The notes: generated from the sequence alone by a model not told the origin. A DNA stretch of 64,000 nt from Salvator merianae (GCA_003586115.2 QVOM02000126.1:11844201-11908200); one strand, 5' to 3'. Positions 23,017 through 34,045 are shown, counted from the stretch's first letter. Program-made: numbers and translations.

Positions 23017-23195
23017 GAAGTCACCACGCCTGTTCTACTATCCTCCCATCTCCCTTAGATCTCCATGGAGTGGTTGTTTGTAGGAGACCTTGCATGTTGA
23101 CCGCTCAAAGGCTATGGAACGTCCTTCTGTCTACTGATTAAAACTTTCCTTTTTGCCCAGATATTTGGACTTGGCTTAAGATAGATATTTTCAAA

Positions 23196-23400
23196 GGGTG
23201 ATTCTGCACTGGCTGGTATGTGGGACCAGCAAGCCTTCTAGGATCTTCCCTTTCACACACTGGTGCAGTCTAAGAGAGGCCCCTCCCCCTTAGACAATGC
23301 CCCCTTAGACCACCCGCTGGTGATGGGGCTTCCCTTAGACTGCAACAGCATGTGGAAGGGAGACTAATAGTACAATTGCTGGTCCTATATATCAGCTAGT
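23196..23400. mobile_element. HL type K-like fragment
   Basis: It opens gggtgattctgcactgg, like the K-type end, with gtgtgggaccagcaagcc and repeated cccttaga blocks. The second end is not seen. Confidence 0.35.
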
Positions 23401-23439
23401 GTAAAATTGCTCAAAGCCTCCTCAACTTCAGTATCTATA

Positions 23440-23700
23440 GGGGTGGGCACTCAGGATAGGGCCTTCTCAGTGGTGACCCCCCAGACTATGGAACAGTCTC
23501 CTCCCTGTGATGTGTCAAGCATCTTCTCTTTACATTTTTAGGAGAGCAGTGAAGATGCACCTATTTATCCTTGCCTTTGGCTAAGGACACAAGTTCCCCT
23601 CCCCACTTTCAGGCACTGCTACTGTTTTAGTATGGGTATTTTACATCCTGTTTTTTATTGTTGTAACCCACCTTGAGACCTTCGGATATAGGGCGGGACA
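23440..23700 (+). pseudogene. L2-clade LINE 3' end
   Basis: gggccttctcagtggtgacc encodes the AFSVVTP block seen at 2230, followed by a decayed MKMHLF-type end and a 3' tail with cccaccttgagaccttcgg. Broken. Confidence 0.6.
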
Positions 23701-24164
23701 AAAATGCTTCCTGATTTGTGGTGGAGCTATTTGGTGCAAATGCCAAATTCAAAGGGCCTCCAAATTCCATAGGCGTCATTTTCAAAATACATTTCTGAAA
23801 GCAACCCGTCAAACTTAAAAGGAAAAACAGCTCTTTCATTTCAAACATTCAGGAACTCTTTCATTTAGAACATTTTAACTTGATGTAGCTCAGGTTCAGT
23901 GTTTCCTCTAAGGATATGCAGGCGGAATAAACAAGGCTCTACTCATGAACCGGGAGCTGGTCCTTTGGCTCATACTTTTCCTGGGTCTTTCTGGCAGCCA
24001 TATCCCCAGTCTCCTTCCTGCATTCCCCATCCCACTCCTGCTGGATTCCTTGCATCTGAAGTGTTTTCAAAGCAAGCCAGCTCAAGGTAGTTTACAGCAG
24101 CCAACGATCAAGGCACAAATATTCTATATGAAATAGAATTAAATACAAGTGTGCACTCTGTCTC
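23701..24164. other. Unassigned stretch
   Basis: No gene or repeat recognised; short frames only. Confidence 0.35.
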
Positions 24165-24167
24165 TAA

Positions 24168-24390
24168 GAGCCCAGCCACACCTAAGTTTTATTTCAGCTT
24201 CAGTCCACTTTTGGATTGAAAGAACACATCAGCAAAGTGACTCATCGTTTTCTTTCCACATTATCTAACCCACAGGTGAATTTTCTGAGTTAGATAATAA
24301 TGAGAGAAAACACCTTATTACTTCAGTGATGTGTTCTCTCAGTCTGAAAGTGGACTGAAGCGGGATTAAAATTTAGGTGTGACTAGGCTT
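24168..24390. mobile_element. F-type palindromic MITE
   Basis: The termini GAGCCCAGCCACACCTAA and its inverted partner AAGCCTAGTCACACCTAA are flanked by exact TAA duplications. The arms contain cttcagtccactttt and aacacatcagcaaagtga with their complements; the centre is tctaac/gttagata. TAA with 3-bp size fits PIF/Harbinger. A second copy is at 63468. Confidence 0.8.
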
Positions 24391-24407
24391 TAATAGATGA
24401 AAACCGA

Positions 24408-24805
24408 GGACCTGTTTACACTTGCAAATACCATACTAGGCCAGTAAGGATCAGGCAAAGCGACATCCATCAACACTTCACTTGCAGGAAAAGCCCCATC
24501 CCGGACCAGCAGCACTTGAAGTGTGGATGGTCAGGCCAGGGCAGGCTGAATCACCATGGCAACATTCATGTCCCAATGGCACACCCACTCGCTGCGTCAC
24601 ACCCAGAAAAGGATGCGCACGCTGCTGACTGGGAGTGATCTAGCTGCTCCCGGTCAAGCTATGGACTGGTTTTTTAGCATCCCACCACTGGATGGCTCCA
24701 GGGCAGCCTGGGGCAACTTCTGAAAGTTGCTGCGGCTCTCTGGCGGAGACACACTTACCCTGTGAGTGGACCAGCGCTCACTAAGAGGTCAATGTGAACA
24801 GGCCC
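24408..24805. mobile_element. HL type I element
   Basis: The left end is GGACCTGTTTACACTTG; the right end is caatgtgaacaggccc. Modules: ccatactaggccagtaagg, agcacttgaagtgtgg, ccatggcaacattc, tgggagtgatctagctgctc and ggcaacttctgaaagttgc (palindrome). Flanks CGA / AGA differ by one. Confidence 0.72.
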
Positions 24806-25032
24806 AGAGAATGACAACTGCTAACAAGTTTTAGTAGATTTTAAAAAAATGTATGGAAATGCTTGGTTGATTTCAATATTATACAGGATCTTCTCCGACA
24901 CCGAAGATTCACTTTTATTTTTTGAACCATACAGTTCTTTTGGCACACTTTTTTGTTTCTATATTCTGCTTTTTAAAATGCAGAACTAGTCTGGATAAGT
25001 GCTACTAGAATCATTTGAGTGTCACATACATT

Positions 25033-25477
25033 GGGCCTGTTTGCACTTACAACAGTAGAATGGTCAAACTAGTATGGTTTGGGCTGGTCAGGATTGGGTA
25101 TGGGGAGGAGCGTTCACACCTGTTAGTACTGGAACACTCCATGAGCTGATCAGCTGGGGCAGAAGTACGAATGGGAGCACACTAGTTCTGTCACTGTGCC
25201 TGGAATGGCCGCCAGGGTCCAGACCCCAAAGTCCAAACCTAGCAGTCCTGCCCGATCACTATTCCAGACCAGGAAGTGGTGCAAACGCACCACTGCCGAT
25301 CCACACCTGATTACACTAGTCAGCTTGGAGACTACAATTTTCTTGACCAGCGCTATTTGGCTTCAGGTGAGCATCAGATGGGTTTCAGTGAGCTTCCGAT
25401 CAGCTGTTTGCAGCTGCAAATGCTCTGTTCCAGCAAATGACCTGGAAACGTTCCTCTTGCTAAGTGCGAACAGCCCC
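25033..25477. mobile_element. HL type A element
   Basis: The left end is GGGCCTGTTTGCACTT; the right end is aagtgcgaacagcccc. The order agtatggtttgggctggtc, ccaggaagtggtgcaaac, tcaggtgagcatcagatg matches A copies. Flanks ATT / ATA differ by one. Confidence 0.82.
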
Positions 25478-25483
25478 ATAATG

Positions 25484-26120
25484 CAATTCCTAAGTTTTGG
25501 TCTTTATTATACAACTTAATAAAACCAGCCCCGAGGAGCTGGACAAAATGCCTGCATCATAGCTCACCACAAGGGGAGAGCTCTTGGAAATGGTCTGTCA
25601 TACATTGTTTGGTGGTGGACTGCACCAGACACCTGTGTGTGGACAGCAGTGATCTGGTCTACCCAGCATACAGATCCTGGTGCTATTTTGTCAGGCTCCT
25701 GGAAACAGCCATAAAATAAGAAGGCCTGTGGGGAAATAAGAAAGTCCATAACCCAAAGGGAAGATTAGCCTGAAGTGTAAGATCAACTAATTGAGGACAG
25801 ATACTAGTAAGCTAAAAGCTATGAAAGAAAGGAAGATGAAAAATGAAAAGACTAAGGAACATGCAGTAAAGAAACACTACCTTGACTTAGGTGAGGTCTC
25901 CACTTACCTTGGGGGGAGGCACCTTGGAAAAGCATCTAAGCCACTGTGTCTCAACACACGATATCAGGAAGTACCTCATGGTGAATGTGCTGCCCCAGTT
26001 TTGGATGCAAGCGACATATGGGACAGCTTTTTGGCAAAGCGTGATTTATCACCCTTGGCCACAGGCATCTCAGAATTGGTACTTGCAAAGACGTCTCCGT
26101 GTTCCAAAATGGAATAGAGG
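25484..26120. other. Unassigned stretch
   Basis: No gene, repeat or RNA recognised. A plus-strand frame at 25791-26117 has lysine-rich low-information sequence and no domain; it is probably chance. Confidence 0.35.
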
Positions 26121-26415
26121 CACGGTGGTGCAGAAGGCTAAGGCACTGATCTTTCAATAGGAGGATCGGAGTTCAAGGCCCCTGTCTGCCATGTAGAGGG
26201 GATGAGCGCCCTCTACTGGCCTCTAGCTCCAGCCAACCTGGCTGTTCGAAAGCAAGTAATTGCAAGTAGATAAATAGGGAGCATCACATTGTGTGATGCA
26301 GAAGATAGACAGATGTAAGCCTTCGGGCGAAAAATAACCTTGTAAGCCGCTTTGAGTCAGCTTCGGCTGAGAAAAGCGGGGTATAAAAACCAAGTTCATC
26401 TTCATCATCATCATC
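26121..26415 (+). mobile_element. tRNA-derived SINE, copy 2
   Basis: It is the same as 15044-15320 apart from five substitutions, four of which replace CpG by TpG or CpA. The tail here is a (TCA)n run (ttcatcttcatcatcatcat) rather than poly-A. The B box is ggagttcaaggcc. Confidence 0.85.
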
Positions 26416-26432
26416 TTTCAGAGTGACAATCA

Positions 26433-26885
26433 GGGTCTTTTCACACTTGTTGCTAGCAAGCATCAAACATGCTTGTTAGCCAAGTGCCTCCGCCCTTTGC
26501 AGAGGCCTGAGCAGTTAGAAGTGGGCAACAGCCGCTCCTGATCGCTTCTAGCTGTCGAGAACTAATTTGTGCACCACAACCTTACCGGGAGGTGATAGTC
26601 ACCTCCTGATAAGGTGCATTTGCACCTACCTGGACGCGTGATGACCAGGCCAGTGCGATCAACCAATTGTGCTTGCACAATTGCCTGATCATGCCTGCAT
26701 GTTTGGCTGATTGTACCTGCACAACCCTGTGTACTGGGTGGCCCTGCCAGTTGCCAGGGCATGGCTATCTGGTTCAGGTAGGAAACCAGGGCCATGCAGC
26801 GCAGACAGTGTCAAAGCTGCATGGTCTATTCCACCTTAGAATGGGATAATTTCCCCATTCTAAGGTGGAAAGTGCGAAAACACTC
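26433..26885. mobile_element. HL type C element with CTAGCAAGCATC end module
   Basis: The left end is GGGTCTTTTCACACTTG; the right end is aagtgcgaaaacactc. Exact TCA duplications (26430-26432, 26886-26888). The subterminal hairpin is gctagcaagcatc / gcttgttagc instead of the CACTAGTG version. The right palindrome (ccaccttagaatgggg type) is at 26833-26870. Confidence 0.85.
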
Positions 26886-26940
26886 TCAGTCTCTCCGGGC
26901 GCCTGTGCAGAAGCCTTTTCTCCCCAAAAGTGGAGACCCA

Positions 26941-27105
26941 GGGCCTGTTCGCTCATAGTGAGCACCAGTCTGCCCCCTGGGTAAATGCATCTGCACCAGG
27001 GAGCTGCAGCAGGTCTCCAGAAGTTGCCACAGGCTGCCCCGGAGCCATCCAGTGGCAGACTGCTAAAAAGCAGTCCACAGCTTGACTGGGAGCAGTTGGA
27101 TGGCA
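26941..27105. mobile_element. HL type I element, truncated
   Basis: GGGCCTGTTCGCTCATAGTG is followed by gggagctgcagcaggtctcc and gactgctaaaaagcagtcc (palindrome), as in 24408 and 28067 read in reverse. It stops near 27105. Confidence 0.6.
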
Positions 27106-27109
27106 TATC

Positions 27110-27635
27110 TTTTATTATAACCACTTACCTGTAAGGTGAGTGACGGAAAGGAAAGGAATGAAACTTGGGCAAAGAGACCAAACTATTTATTCCAGTCCAT
27201 TTTGCAAATTGCTCTGAAACTCTGTTCATGCTCTGAGGTGTGAGGTCATTCAGACAATGGGTTAGTTTGACATCAAGCAACTGGCAGGGGATGCCTAAAG
27301 AAGGGGAAACTGACCAGACAGGTTCCTAAACAATGTTACTTTTACTGAAATCAAATTAGAACAACCAAAACAAATTAAAACAGTCATAAATGGTATAAGG
27401 AAGTAGCACAACATTTCCCCAGCTGGGCAAGTTAAGTACAGGTGGTGGGATTAGCTTAAGCAAACAGTCTAATTAGGAATATTGCAGTCAATCAGAAAAG
27501 TTATGGCAGAGTGACTAAGGGTCTCCAAGTTGCTGGGGGTGGGGCAGAAACTTGAAAAAAGCAGTAGTATCAGTAAAGAATAAAGAATAACAGAACCCAT
27601 GAAACAGTGTAGCTGGTTTATCCCACCCTTACAGT
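27110..27635. other. Unassigned stretch
   Basis: No gene or confident repeat. Parts (aggtgtgaggtcattcagac) are not seen elsewhere in the window. Confidence 0.35.
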
Positions 27636-27643
27636 GAATTGGA

Positions 27644-27808
27644 CAGCAGCAGCCGGCGTCTTTAAGGCTGAGTGTTCGTGTCCCACGGCTGTTCATGGGG
27701 CCTCTGGGCCTCCGTACTGCCACAGCAGGCCCGGAGGCCCCGCGAACAACCATGGTGTGCTTTGAGCGGGGCGCGAACACCCGGGCTTAAAGATGCTGAC
27801 CGCCACTG
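27644..27808. mobile_element. PH palindromic MITE (E1, asymmetric deletion)
   Basis: Exact duplications GAATTGGA (27636-27643, 27809-27816). At 165 bp it is the shortest copy, because the left arm has lost about 20 bp (gtgtcccacggctg replaces the gcgcaaagc block) while the right arm keeps it. Confidence 0.88.
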
Positions 27809-28066
27809 GAATTGGATATCCCTAATTAAGCCTGATTAGTTAGGATTTCCTATAAAACTATCCTATTCTTTTCTAATGTCCCCCAAATCCCAAAGGTTCA
27901 CATTTACCTGTCTTCAGGACTTCTAAATGGAGAAACTCACCACGAGTGTAGGAACTCCAGGAGTAATGCAGCCAAATATGGAGTGTAGGAACTCAAAATT
28001 ATCCCATTCAAACCTCTCTTTTTATACTTTAAGATTTGCTGTGTACAGTATATTAGCAATCATTTG

Positions 28067-28483
28067 GGGCCTGTTTGCACTTACCTCTTAGTGAGTGCCA
28101 GCATGTTCACTGGGGAGGTCTGTCTGCACTGGGGAGCTGCAGCAACTCACCAGATGTTGGAGGCTCCCCTGAATCCAGCCAGCCGTGGACTGCTAAAAAA
28201 GCTGTCCACACACTTACCAGGAGCAACTAGCTCGCTCCTGGATGCTCTGTCCGCACCTTCCTCCAGGTGTGGTACAGTGAGTGGGCGTGGTGGTGTGACT
28301 GTGGCTGTGGCTGCACAGTTGTGCACAGCATCCAGATCACCATGGCAATGTCTGAACATGTGCCGGATGTTGCCGCGGCTGTTGTCATGGCGACCAGGCC
28401 TGGCCATCAGACTTTTGCAACACTTGAAGTGTAGATGGCCGCTGGCATGCTGGGTGTTTACCAGCCTAGTATGGTAAAAAAAA
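28067..28483. mobile_element. HL type I element ending in an A-run
   Basis: The left end is GGGCCTGTTTGCACTT. The body is the reverse of 24408. The right side reaches accagcctagtatggtaa and then runs into about 18 A (28466-28483) instead of a terminal repeat, so the last ~20 bp are lost. Confidence 0.68.
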
Positions 28484-28514
28484 AAAAAAAAAGTGTTGGT
28501 TAAAATGAAATCTT

Positions 28515-28980
28515 TGGCCTTTTCACACTTGCCCTGGAGACAATTCAGGCAGATTGTGGGAATGGCACATTCATACCGCAACCTGCTGCAACTGTCCCTG
28601 AGGCGTCCTGGCTGTTTCCAAGTTTTAACTGCTGTGGCCAGCTGAAATGTTGTCCACAAACTATCCCATGGCATCAGGAATGGTGCGCCTGCACCACTTC
28701 CGGTGTTGCAGGGGAGGGACTTTTAGTTCTAACTTTCAAGGCTTCTGGGTCCAAACCTCAAAGCTCACCCTCCTCTTGCGCACTAGATGCGACGTCCCCT
28801 CATCCAACTGCGGCAAGGGGTAGGGCGGGACTTCTGACATCAGGACATCCCACCAGGAACAGAACGGGAAGGCCTGCCATCTGCTACAGCAGCTGGACTG
28901 GAGAGAATGGCCCCAGCCATTCTCACTAGCCTGGAATTGTTTGCGGAGACAATTCCACACAGGTAAGTGCAAACCTGGCC
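28515..28980. mobile_element. HL type L element
   Basis: The left end tggccttttcacacttgcc and right end ggtaagtgcaaacctggcc form an inverted pair. Internal matching blocks are cctggagacaattc near the left and ttgcggagacaattcc near the right. Its interior differs from A, B and C. No frame of note. Confidence 0.65.
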
Positions 28981-29166
28981 TTGGTTTGTGGTTTACTTTA
29001 CAATCACACCTCTGCATCTTCTTAAGGAGACTTGGGTTTTATTTACCACGGCATAATCAACAATGCAAGCTGCATCGGCAGGAAAGAGGTTAGAGCTGCC
29101 ACATACACAGGAGGATGGTCGACCCCAGACGTTTCAGGTCATGTTCACTTGTTTTCATGGTGCAGC

Positions 29167-29830
29167 TAAGCTACTTTCTCTGGAGCCTAAGGTTGGATTC
29201 ACTGGGCCTGTTCGCACTTCCGAGGCAGACCGTTCTTGTCCACTCACTAGAACAGAGCATTCGCACTCACGCGTGCATGTACCATTCCCGATTCTCACTG
29301 AGGCTTGCCTGATACATACCTGAAGCTGGGGAAGGCTAGACAAGTAATTTGCTGTCTTGATTGCAACCTGCAAGATCAAGCGCAGATCGGGGAAGTTGCT
29401 TTCGTACTGCTTCCTGGCTCGAAATGGTGGCGGGGAGGGGCTGGCGCGGCCGTGCAGGCACGGTCCGCTGCTTCACAACCCGGTTTGGCCTTTGGGCTTC
29501 ACACCCTGGTTGCCGTTTCAAAGACAGCTCCGAAGCAGTAGCTCTATGTTTTGGATTACTAGCTCTATCTTCGCATCCATGCCCCTATGATTCGTTACCT
29601 CACTTCTTGCCTAGCAGATTCCCATCCGCACCGCTTCCTCTGCTGGTCAGCTTGGAGTCGTTTCCCGGGCTGGCAAGTGCGTACAGCACTCAACAGACTC
29701 CATCTTCACTGGCCTGAAGCCTGCTAATTAGAACGTTCTCCTCTGGTAAGTGCGAAAACGCCCATTGTCCCAATAGTGGCTTATCCTCACAGTATCCTTC
29801 CTTAGGTTTTAGCTGTACATGTGTATGCTT
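29167..29830. repeat. Duplicated host segment occupied by an A element
   Basis: The left flank (gctactttctctggagcc...ggttggattc) and right flank (29764-29830) match 32660-32690 and 32873-32939. The right flanks differ at 2 of 67 positions. In each copy an HL element sits at the identical point, but here it is type A and there type D. Confidence 0.7.
29204..29763. mobile_element. HL type A element
   Basis: The left end is GGGCCTGTTCGCACTT; the right end is aagtgcgaaaacgccc. The GC-rich centre (ggcggggaggggctggcgcg) explains the open frames on both strands. Flanks ACT / ATT differ by one. Confidence 0.8.
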
Positions 29831-29885
29831 TTAATACTGGAGCATTTCTGTAACAAGTCCTTTCTGGAATTCAGAGCCTGGGATG

Positions 29886-30366
29886 GGGCCTGTAGGTGCT
29901 TGGAAAATGGAACATTCCAGGATGTTCCCTGGTACGGAGCGTTTGCACCTGCAAACGGCTCCAGCTGGCCTGAACCTCACTGATGTACACCTTATCCTCA
30001 CCTGAAGCTGAGTAGCGCTGCCAAAGAAAAAGCAGTTCTGAACCTGACTAGTGGGATCAGGTGAGGTTCAGGAGTGATGCTTTCGCACCACTTCTGCGTT
30101 TGGAGCAGCACCGGGGCAGGGACTGCACAGACACACATGCACCGTCCGGCTGAACCACCATGTTTGGTTCGGGGTCCGGACCCTGCCAACCATTCCGCAG
30201 ATGGTGAGTGCATTAGTACGCTCCCATCCACACTGCTTTGAGTGCAGGTCGGCTTCTGGGGTGTTCCAGCACCAATGGGTGTGAACGCATCTCACCCTAC
30301 CTAATGCTGACCGGCCCAAAACCATGCTAATTATACTGTTCCACTCCCATAAGTGCAAAAACACCC
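29886..30366. mobile_element. HL type A element
   Basis: The left end, decayed, is gggcctgtaggtgcttgg; the right end is aagtgcaaaaacaccc. Modules: aacattccaggatgttcc (palindrome), gtttgcacctgcaaac (palindrome), gatcaggtgaggttcagg and caccacttctgcg. Flanks do not match. Confidence 0.75.
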
Positions 30367-30609
30367 ACTGTTAAGGCCCATTCACACAAGGGAGCTTCAG
30401 CAACTCTCCAGAGATTGCTACAGGCTCTCCTGGGGCCATCCAGCAATCCACAGTTTGACTGTGACCTTCTGTATCACCCCTGGTCAGCAGCATCTCCACC
30501 CTCTTTTGGGGATCTTGTTGCACTCTGTGCCTACTAAGCTTCTGCGCACTCACTAGGCAAGTGTGTCCATACCACATGGCAGCCTGGTGCACAAAATAGT
30601 AGTCCTGAA

Positions 30610-31722
30610 TAGGGATGTGCACGAAATTTCGAAGCAACGAAATTTCGTACGAATTTCGTTGCTTCGCGACATTCGCATCGAATGCGAAGTGCCCTCTCTA
30701 TTGCGAAAGCGAATGGCGAAAGTCGTGGCCATTTTCGTCAATTTTCGTGACCTTCGCTACTCACCGCGAACGGCTATTTTCATCTCTTTTCGCTGCGAAA
30801 ACTGCGATGCAACGAAGCTCAGTAGCTTCGTAGCCTCAAGCCTCTGCCTCTAGAGGTGGAAATTGTAATGCATCATATTAGGAAAGACGGTATTTTTTTA
30901 ACTCTTCGCCTGCCTCGCAGCGATCGCACCACATGAGGATGAGAAACTCAGATGGCTAGGAGTTAATAAAACGTCTTTGATGGTGGTATATAGTTCTGCT
31001 TTTTGAAACGGAGGGCAAGACGAGGCGTCATTTTGCTGCTGCTCGGAAGTAGGGAGGGAGGGCAAGACGAGGCATCATTTCGCTGCTGCTCGGAAGTAGG
31101 GAGGGAGTTATTTCATCCTGCGGCTGCCTCCAGTCTTCTAAATTACGCGCTGAGCTGAAGGCATTTGCTTTGCGCGTCGCTGACTAAGCCTGCCCGCCTC
31201 GTAGGCGAGGTAATAATCGATCGGCATGGACGGCAGACAGCGACGAGTCGTGCCGATAAGTTAAAGGGACAGAAGTTAGCGCGCATGCGCGCACAGACAT
31301 GAGCGTCGAAAAGGCATCGAAAATGACGAAAAATCAAAGCGAAAAAAATTCCTTCGCTTGCTTTCGCTTGCTTTCGATCTGCAGTGAGGAACCCCAAACG
31401 TGCCTTCGTTGCTTTGAATCCTGCTACAAACCGGCCGGCCGTAAAAAGTAAGCTCCGTGCAATTTTTACCTTTAACGAAGCAACTCCTTAAATTAGCAAC
31501 GTGGACGGTCAAATATAGAAGGGACAGGGCAGGGGGATATGTGGCGTTTGTTTTTCGCTACTTATTTCATTGATTTTGCACTTCTGTTTTTTTCGCGAAA
31601 ATTTTCGCTGCGAAAACGAAAATCGCCATTTTCGCGACTTCCGTTTTCGTACGAAAACGAAGCAACGAAGCTTCGATGCATTGCGAAACAAACAAAGAAA
31701 ATTCCTTTCGTGCACATCCCTA
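30610..31722. mobile_element. Young GT (hAT-like) element, 1113 bp
   Basis: The ends TAGGGATGTGCACGAAATT and complementary tttcgtgcacatcccta are flanked by exact 8-bp duplications GTCCTGAA. Subterminal DNA is packed with cgaaat, gcttcg and gcgaaa motifs, in inverted orientation at the two ends. A 47-bp tandem (from 31011 and 31058, gagggcaagacgaggc) lies inside. No transposase frame; non-autonomous. Confidence 0.88.
31011..31107. repeat. 47-bp tandem repeat, two units
   Basis: Units begin gagggcaagacgaggc at 31011 and 31058, with gctgctgctcggaagtaggg in both. They lie within the GT element. Confidence 0.85.
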
Positions 31723-32119
31723 GTCCTGAACCTTCCCTGAAGTTTAAAGTGAGCCTCAGGTAAGGTTCCATTCGTACTTAACTTCACTGCGGTGGCAGGC
31801 ATCTTCCATGCGATGGGGCTATCAGGCCTGATTGGGCCCGTGTCACACCCTGATTGGGCCTGCGACACTGGACAGGGCCACATTGCACCCCATCCAGTGT
31901 TCTGGTGCCTGATTGGGCATGCACCTGCCAGTTGCTGCGGCAATGGCCAGCAAGCTTCAGGCCATTGCCATGGCAACTGGGAGGCCCATGCAGTGTGTTG
32001 CAGGCTTCAGGTAGGTTTTTAGGCCCATCGTGCAGCTGGTGTCTACACGTTGACGTCTACTCCTCCTTAGAATGGGCTAATTTACCCTTTCTAAGGAGGA
32101 AAGTGTGAATAGGCCCTTT

Positions 32120-32288
32120 GTGTGCTCAAAAAAGCCTTGTAACAGGCCAGCAGGACTCAAAGCATGGCTGGTCAGGGTGGACCGGATTGCCGTGGCAATG
32201 TTTGTGGTAACATCTGGCATGTGCTGGATACTGTGCACAACTGTACAGCTGCAGCTGCACTGCCATGCCCACCTACCATGCCATACCC
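32120..32288. mobile_element. HL type I fragment
   Basis: Internal I modules only (aacaggccagcaggactc, gattgccgtggcaatg, gcacaactgtacagctgc). No ends; truncated by the following C element. Confidence 0.45.
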
Positions 32289-32289
32289 A

Positions 32290-33119
32290 GGGCGTTTTCA
32301 CAGATTCCACCTTAGAATGAGATAACTATCCCATTCTGAGGTGGGATGGACCTTCTAAGGTGGACCATTCTAAGGTGGGATGGACCCCACAGCACAGACA
32401 CCATCCATACTATGAGGCCCTATTTAGGAATACCAGCAGGATACCAGCATTCACACGGCAAGTGCTGGTGTTCTGCTCCTGATCTTTGTCATGACAGTAG
32501 CCGGAAAGTGTCTGGCTGCTGCCATGGTGACCAGCAGCACCGCAGATTGCACAGGCATGCACAGGCACAATCACATGATCGCACAGGCAAACCACAGTGT
32601 GCTTCATGGCCATGCAGTCGCACCCAGAAATGGGTACAAATGCACTTGACCAGGAGCAGGCTAGTTTCTCTGGAACTAAGGTCAGATTCATTGGCCCTTT
32701 CTGCACTTGGCCTTATTCCAGATTATATCTCAGAATAGGGACCTGCCATCTGCATGCTAGTGCAGACTATGGTAGGCCCTGGGCAAGACCTTTCATAGTT
32801 TGCACTAGCATGTGGATAGCAGGTCCCTATTCTGGGACATAATCCACAATAAGGCCAAGTGCAGAAAGGGCCATTGTTCCAACAGTGGCTTATCCTCACA
32901 GTATCCTTCCTTAGGTTTTAGCTGTACATGTGTATGCTTGCTAGCTACTCCCAGTCAAACTGTGGAGCACAATTTAGTGCTCCATAGCCATCCATGATCA
33001 GGAGCAGCTTTCAGAAGCGGATGAAGCCCACTCCTGGCTGCTCAGGCTGTCTTCCAGTGCAAACGCACTTGGCTAGCATGCGTGCTTGATACTTGCTAGG
33101 CCAAAGTGTGAACAGGCCC
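32290..33119. mobile_element. HL type C element enlarged by a nested insertion
   Basis: The left end is gggcgttttcacagattcc; the right end is aagtgtgaacaggccc. The left palindrome is duplicated (ccttctaaggtggaccattc, 32350-32375). The terminal hairpin is the gctagcatgcgtgcttgat type. At 32665-32939 a foreign segment bordered by GCTAG on both sides is inserted. Confidence 0.72.
32693..32872. mobile_element. HL type D MITE (180 bp)
   Basis: The ends are GGCCCTTTCTGCACTTGG and CCAAGTGCAGAAAGGGCC, with exact ATT duplications. The two arms pair along almost their full length: ccagattatatctcagaata and its counterpart on the other arm. The centre is near ggtaggccctgggc. Confidence 0.9.
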
Positions 33120-33213
33120 ATAGTGTGGATGGCTGCTGTCTTGCCTGGTCCTTACCAGCCTGGTATGGTATTACTATACCATACTGGCCCAGCAAGTGGA
33201 AACAGGCCCATGG
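33120..33213. mobile_element. HL type I end fragment
   Basis: A palindrome, accagcctggtatggta...taccatactggcc, followed by aagtggaaacaggccc. This is an I-type terminus abutting the C element's right end. Confidence 0.5.
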
Positions 33214-33785
33214 ATACACTAAACCTGCTGCTTAAAACCCCCAGCTCCCCTCCAGAAGGTCACAGTCAGAGTGTTTCCGGGCCGTTGCCCTACATCAGTC
33301 ATCAGCACGGAGTCACACATCGGATGTCGCTAACAGCTCCAAGAGTTTCTTTTTCATGTGCTCAGATCTAAAAGAACGTTCTGTTCAGCAGTTCAAGTTT
33401 TCTCTCACCTTGAGTATTATTTATACATTGTAAACAAACATGAAATGAGTTCAATTTATTTTTTCAATTTATTTATTTATTTTTTTAAAAAAGCCTTAAT
33501 GGGCTTTTAAGAACTCAAATAAAACAGAGAGAGCAGGATGTTTGTTGGCCGTTAAGCAAAACCACACGTACAAAGGTAACCCTGAATTTCTCTTTCCAAT
33601 GACTTCAGCTTCAGTGATGTCATTCATTTAGTCACATCTGAGTAGTTTCCCAAGGGCCTGAAAGAGTCCTAGGAGTAGTTTGGTTTTATGAGGTTGGTTC
33701 TAACAAACGGAGTAGTTAGATGAAGCCATGTTGGTCTTATTATGGCTGGGCTTCCAATTTTTCTACATATTTGTCTCTTGTATAA
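33214..33785. other. Unassigned stretch
   Basis: No gene or repeat recognised. A T/A-rich block (caatttatttatttattttt) lies at 33465-33485. Confidence 0.35.
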
Positions 33786-33923
33786 GGACCTATTCGTACT
33801 TTCCACTGTAGAACAGGATTATTATACTGTTCTATAGTGGAACAGACTTCTCAGCGCAGCGACTCTGCACTGCAAGGCCGTAGAACAGACTGGCAGCAGG
33901 ATACCAACAGTGCGAACAGACCC
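33786..33923. mobile_element. HL type C mini-element (138 bp)
   Basis: The left end is ggacctattcgtactt; the right end is agtgcgaacagaccc. A 38-bp palindrome at 33803-33840 (CCACTGTAGAACAG ... CTGTTCTATAGTGG) differs from the usual CCACCTTAGAATGG on both arms. The rest of the C body is deleted. Confidence 0.75.
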
Positions 33924-34045
33924 TTGGTTTCTGATGGTGATTTAGCACTTTAAGTCATCTGTGTGCAGATAACCTGTTTTTTATGAGGGCTCTGAAAGCA
34001 AGGAACAAAGGTTCTTAGCCTCGGAGCCCCTAGGAAACCAATAGA

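Larger units (their letters stand above)
30374..32116. mobile_element. Chimeric HL element (I-like left, B-like right) split by a GT element
   Basis: The left segment (30374-30609) has the I-type order: ggagcttcagcaactctcc, caatccacagtttgactg. After the GT insertion the right segment (31723-32116) follows B order: gaagtttaaagtgagcctcag, ggtgcctgattgggc, ccttagaatgggctaattt, agtgtgaataggccc. This suggests recombination between subtypes. Confidence 0.55.

Noticed and set aside
27110..28060. Possible LTR around the PH element
   Set aside because: No direct repeat pair, no TG...CA borders with duplication, and no retroviral-type coding sequence nearby.
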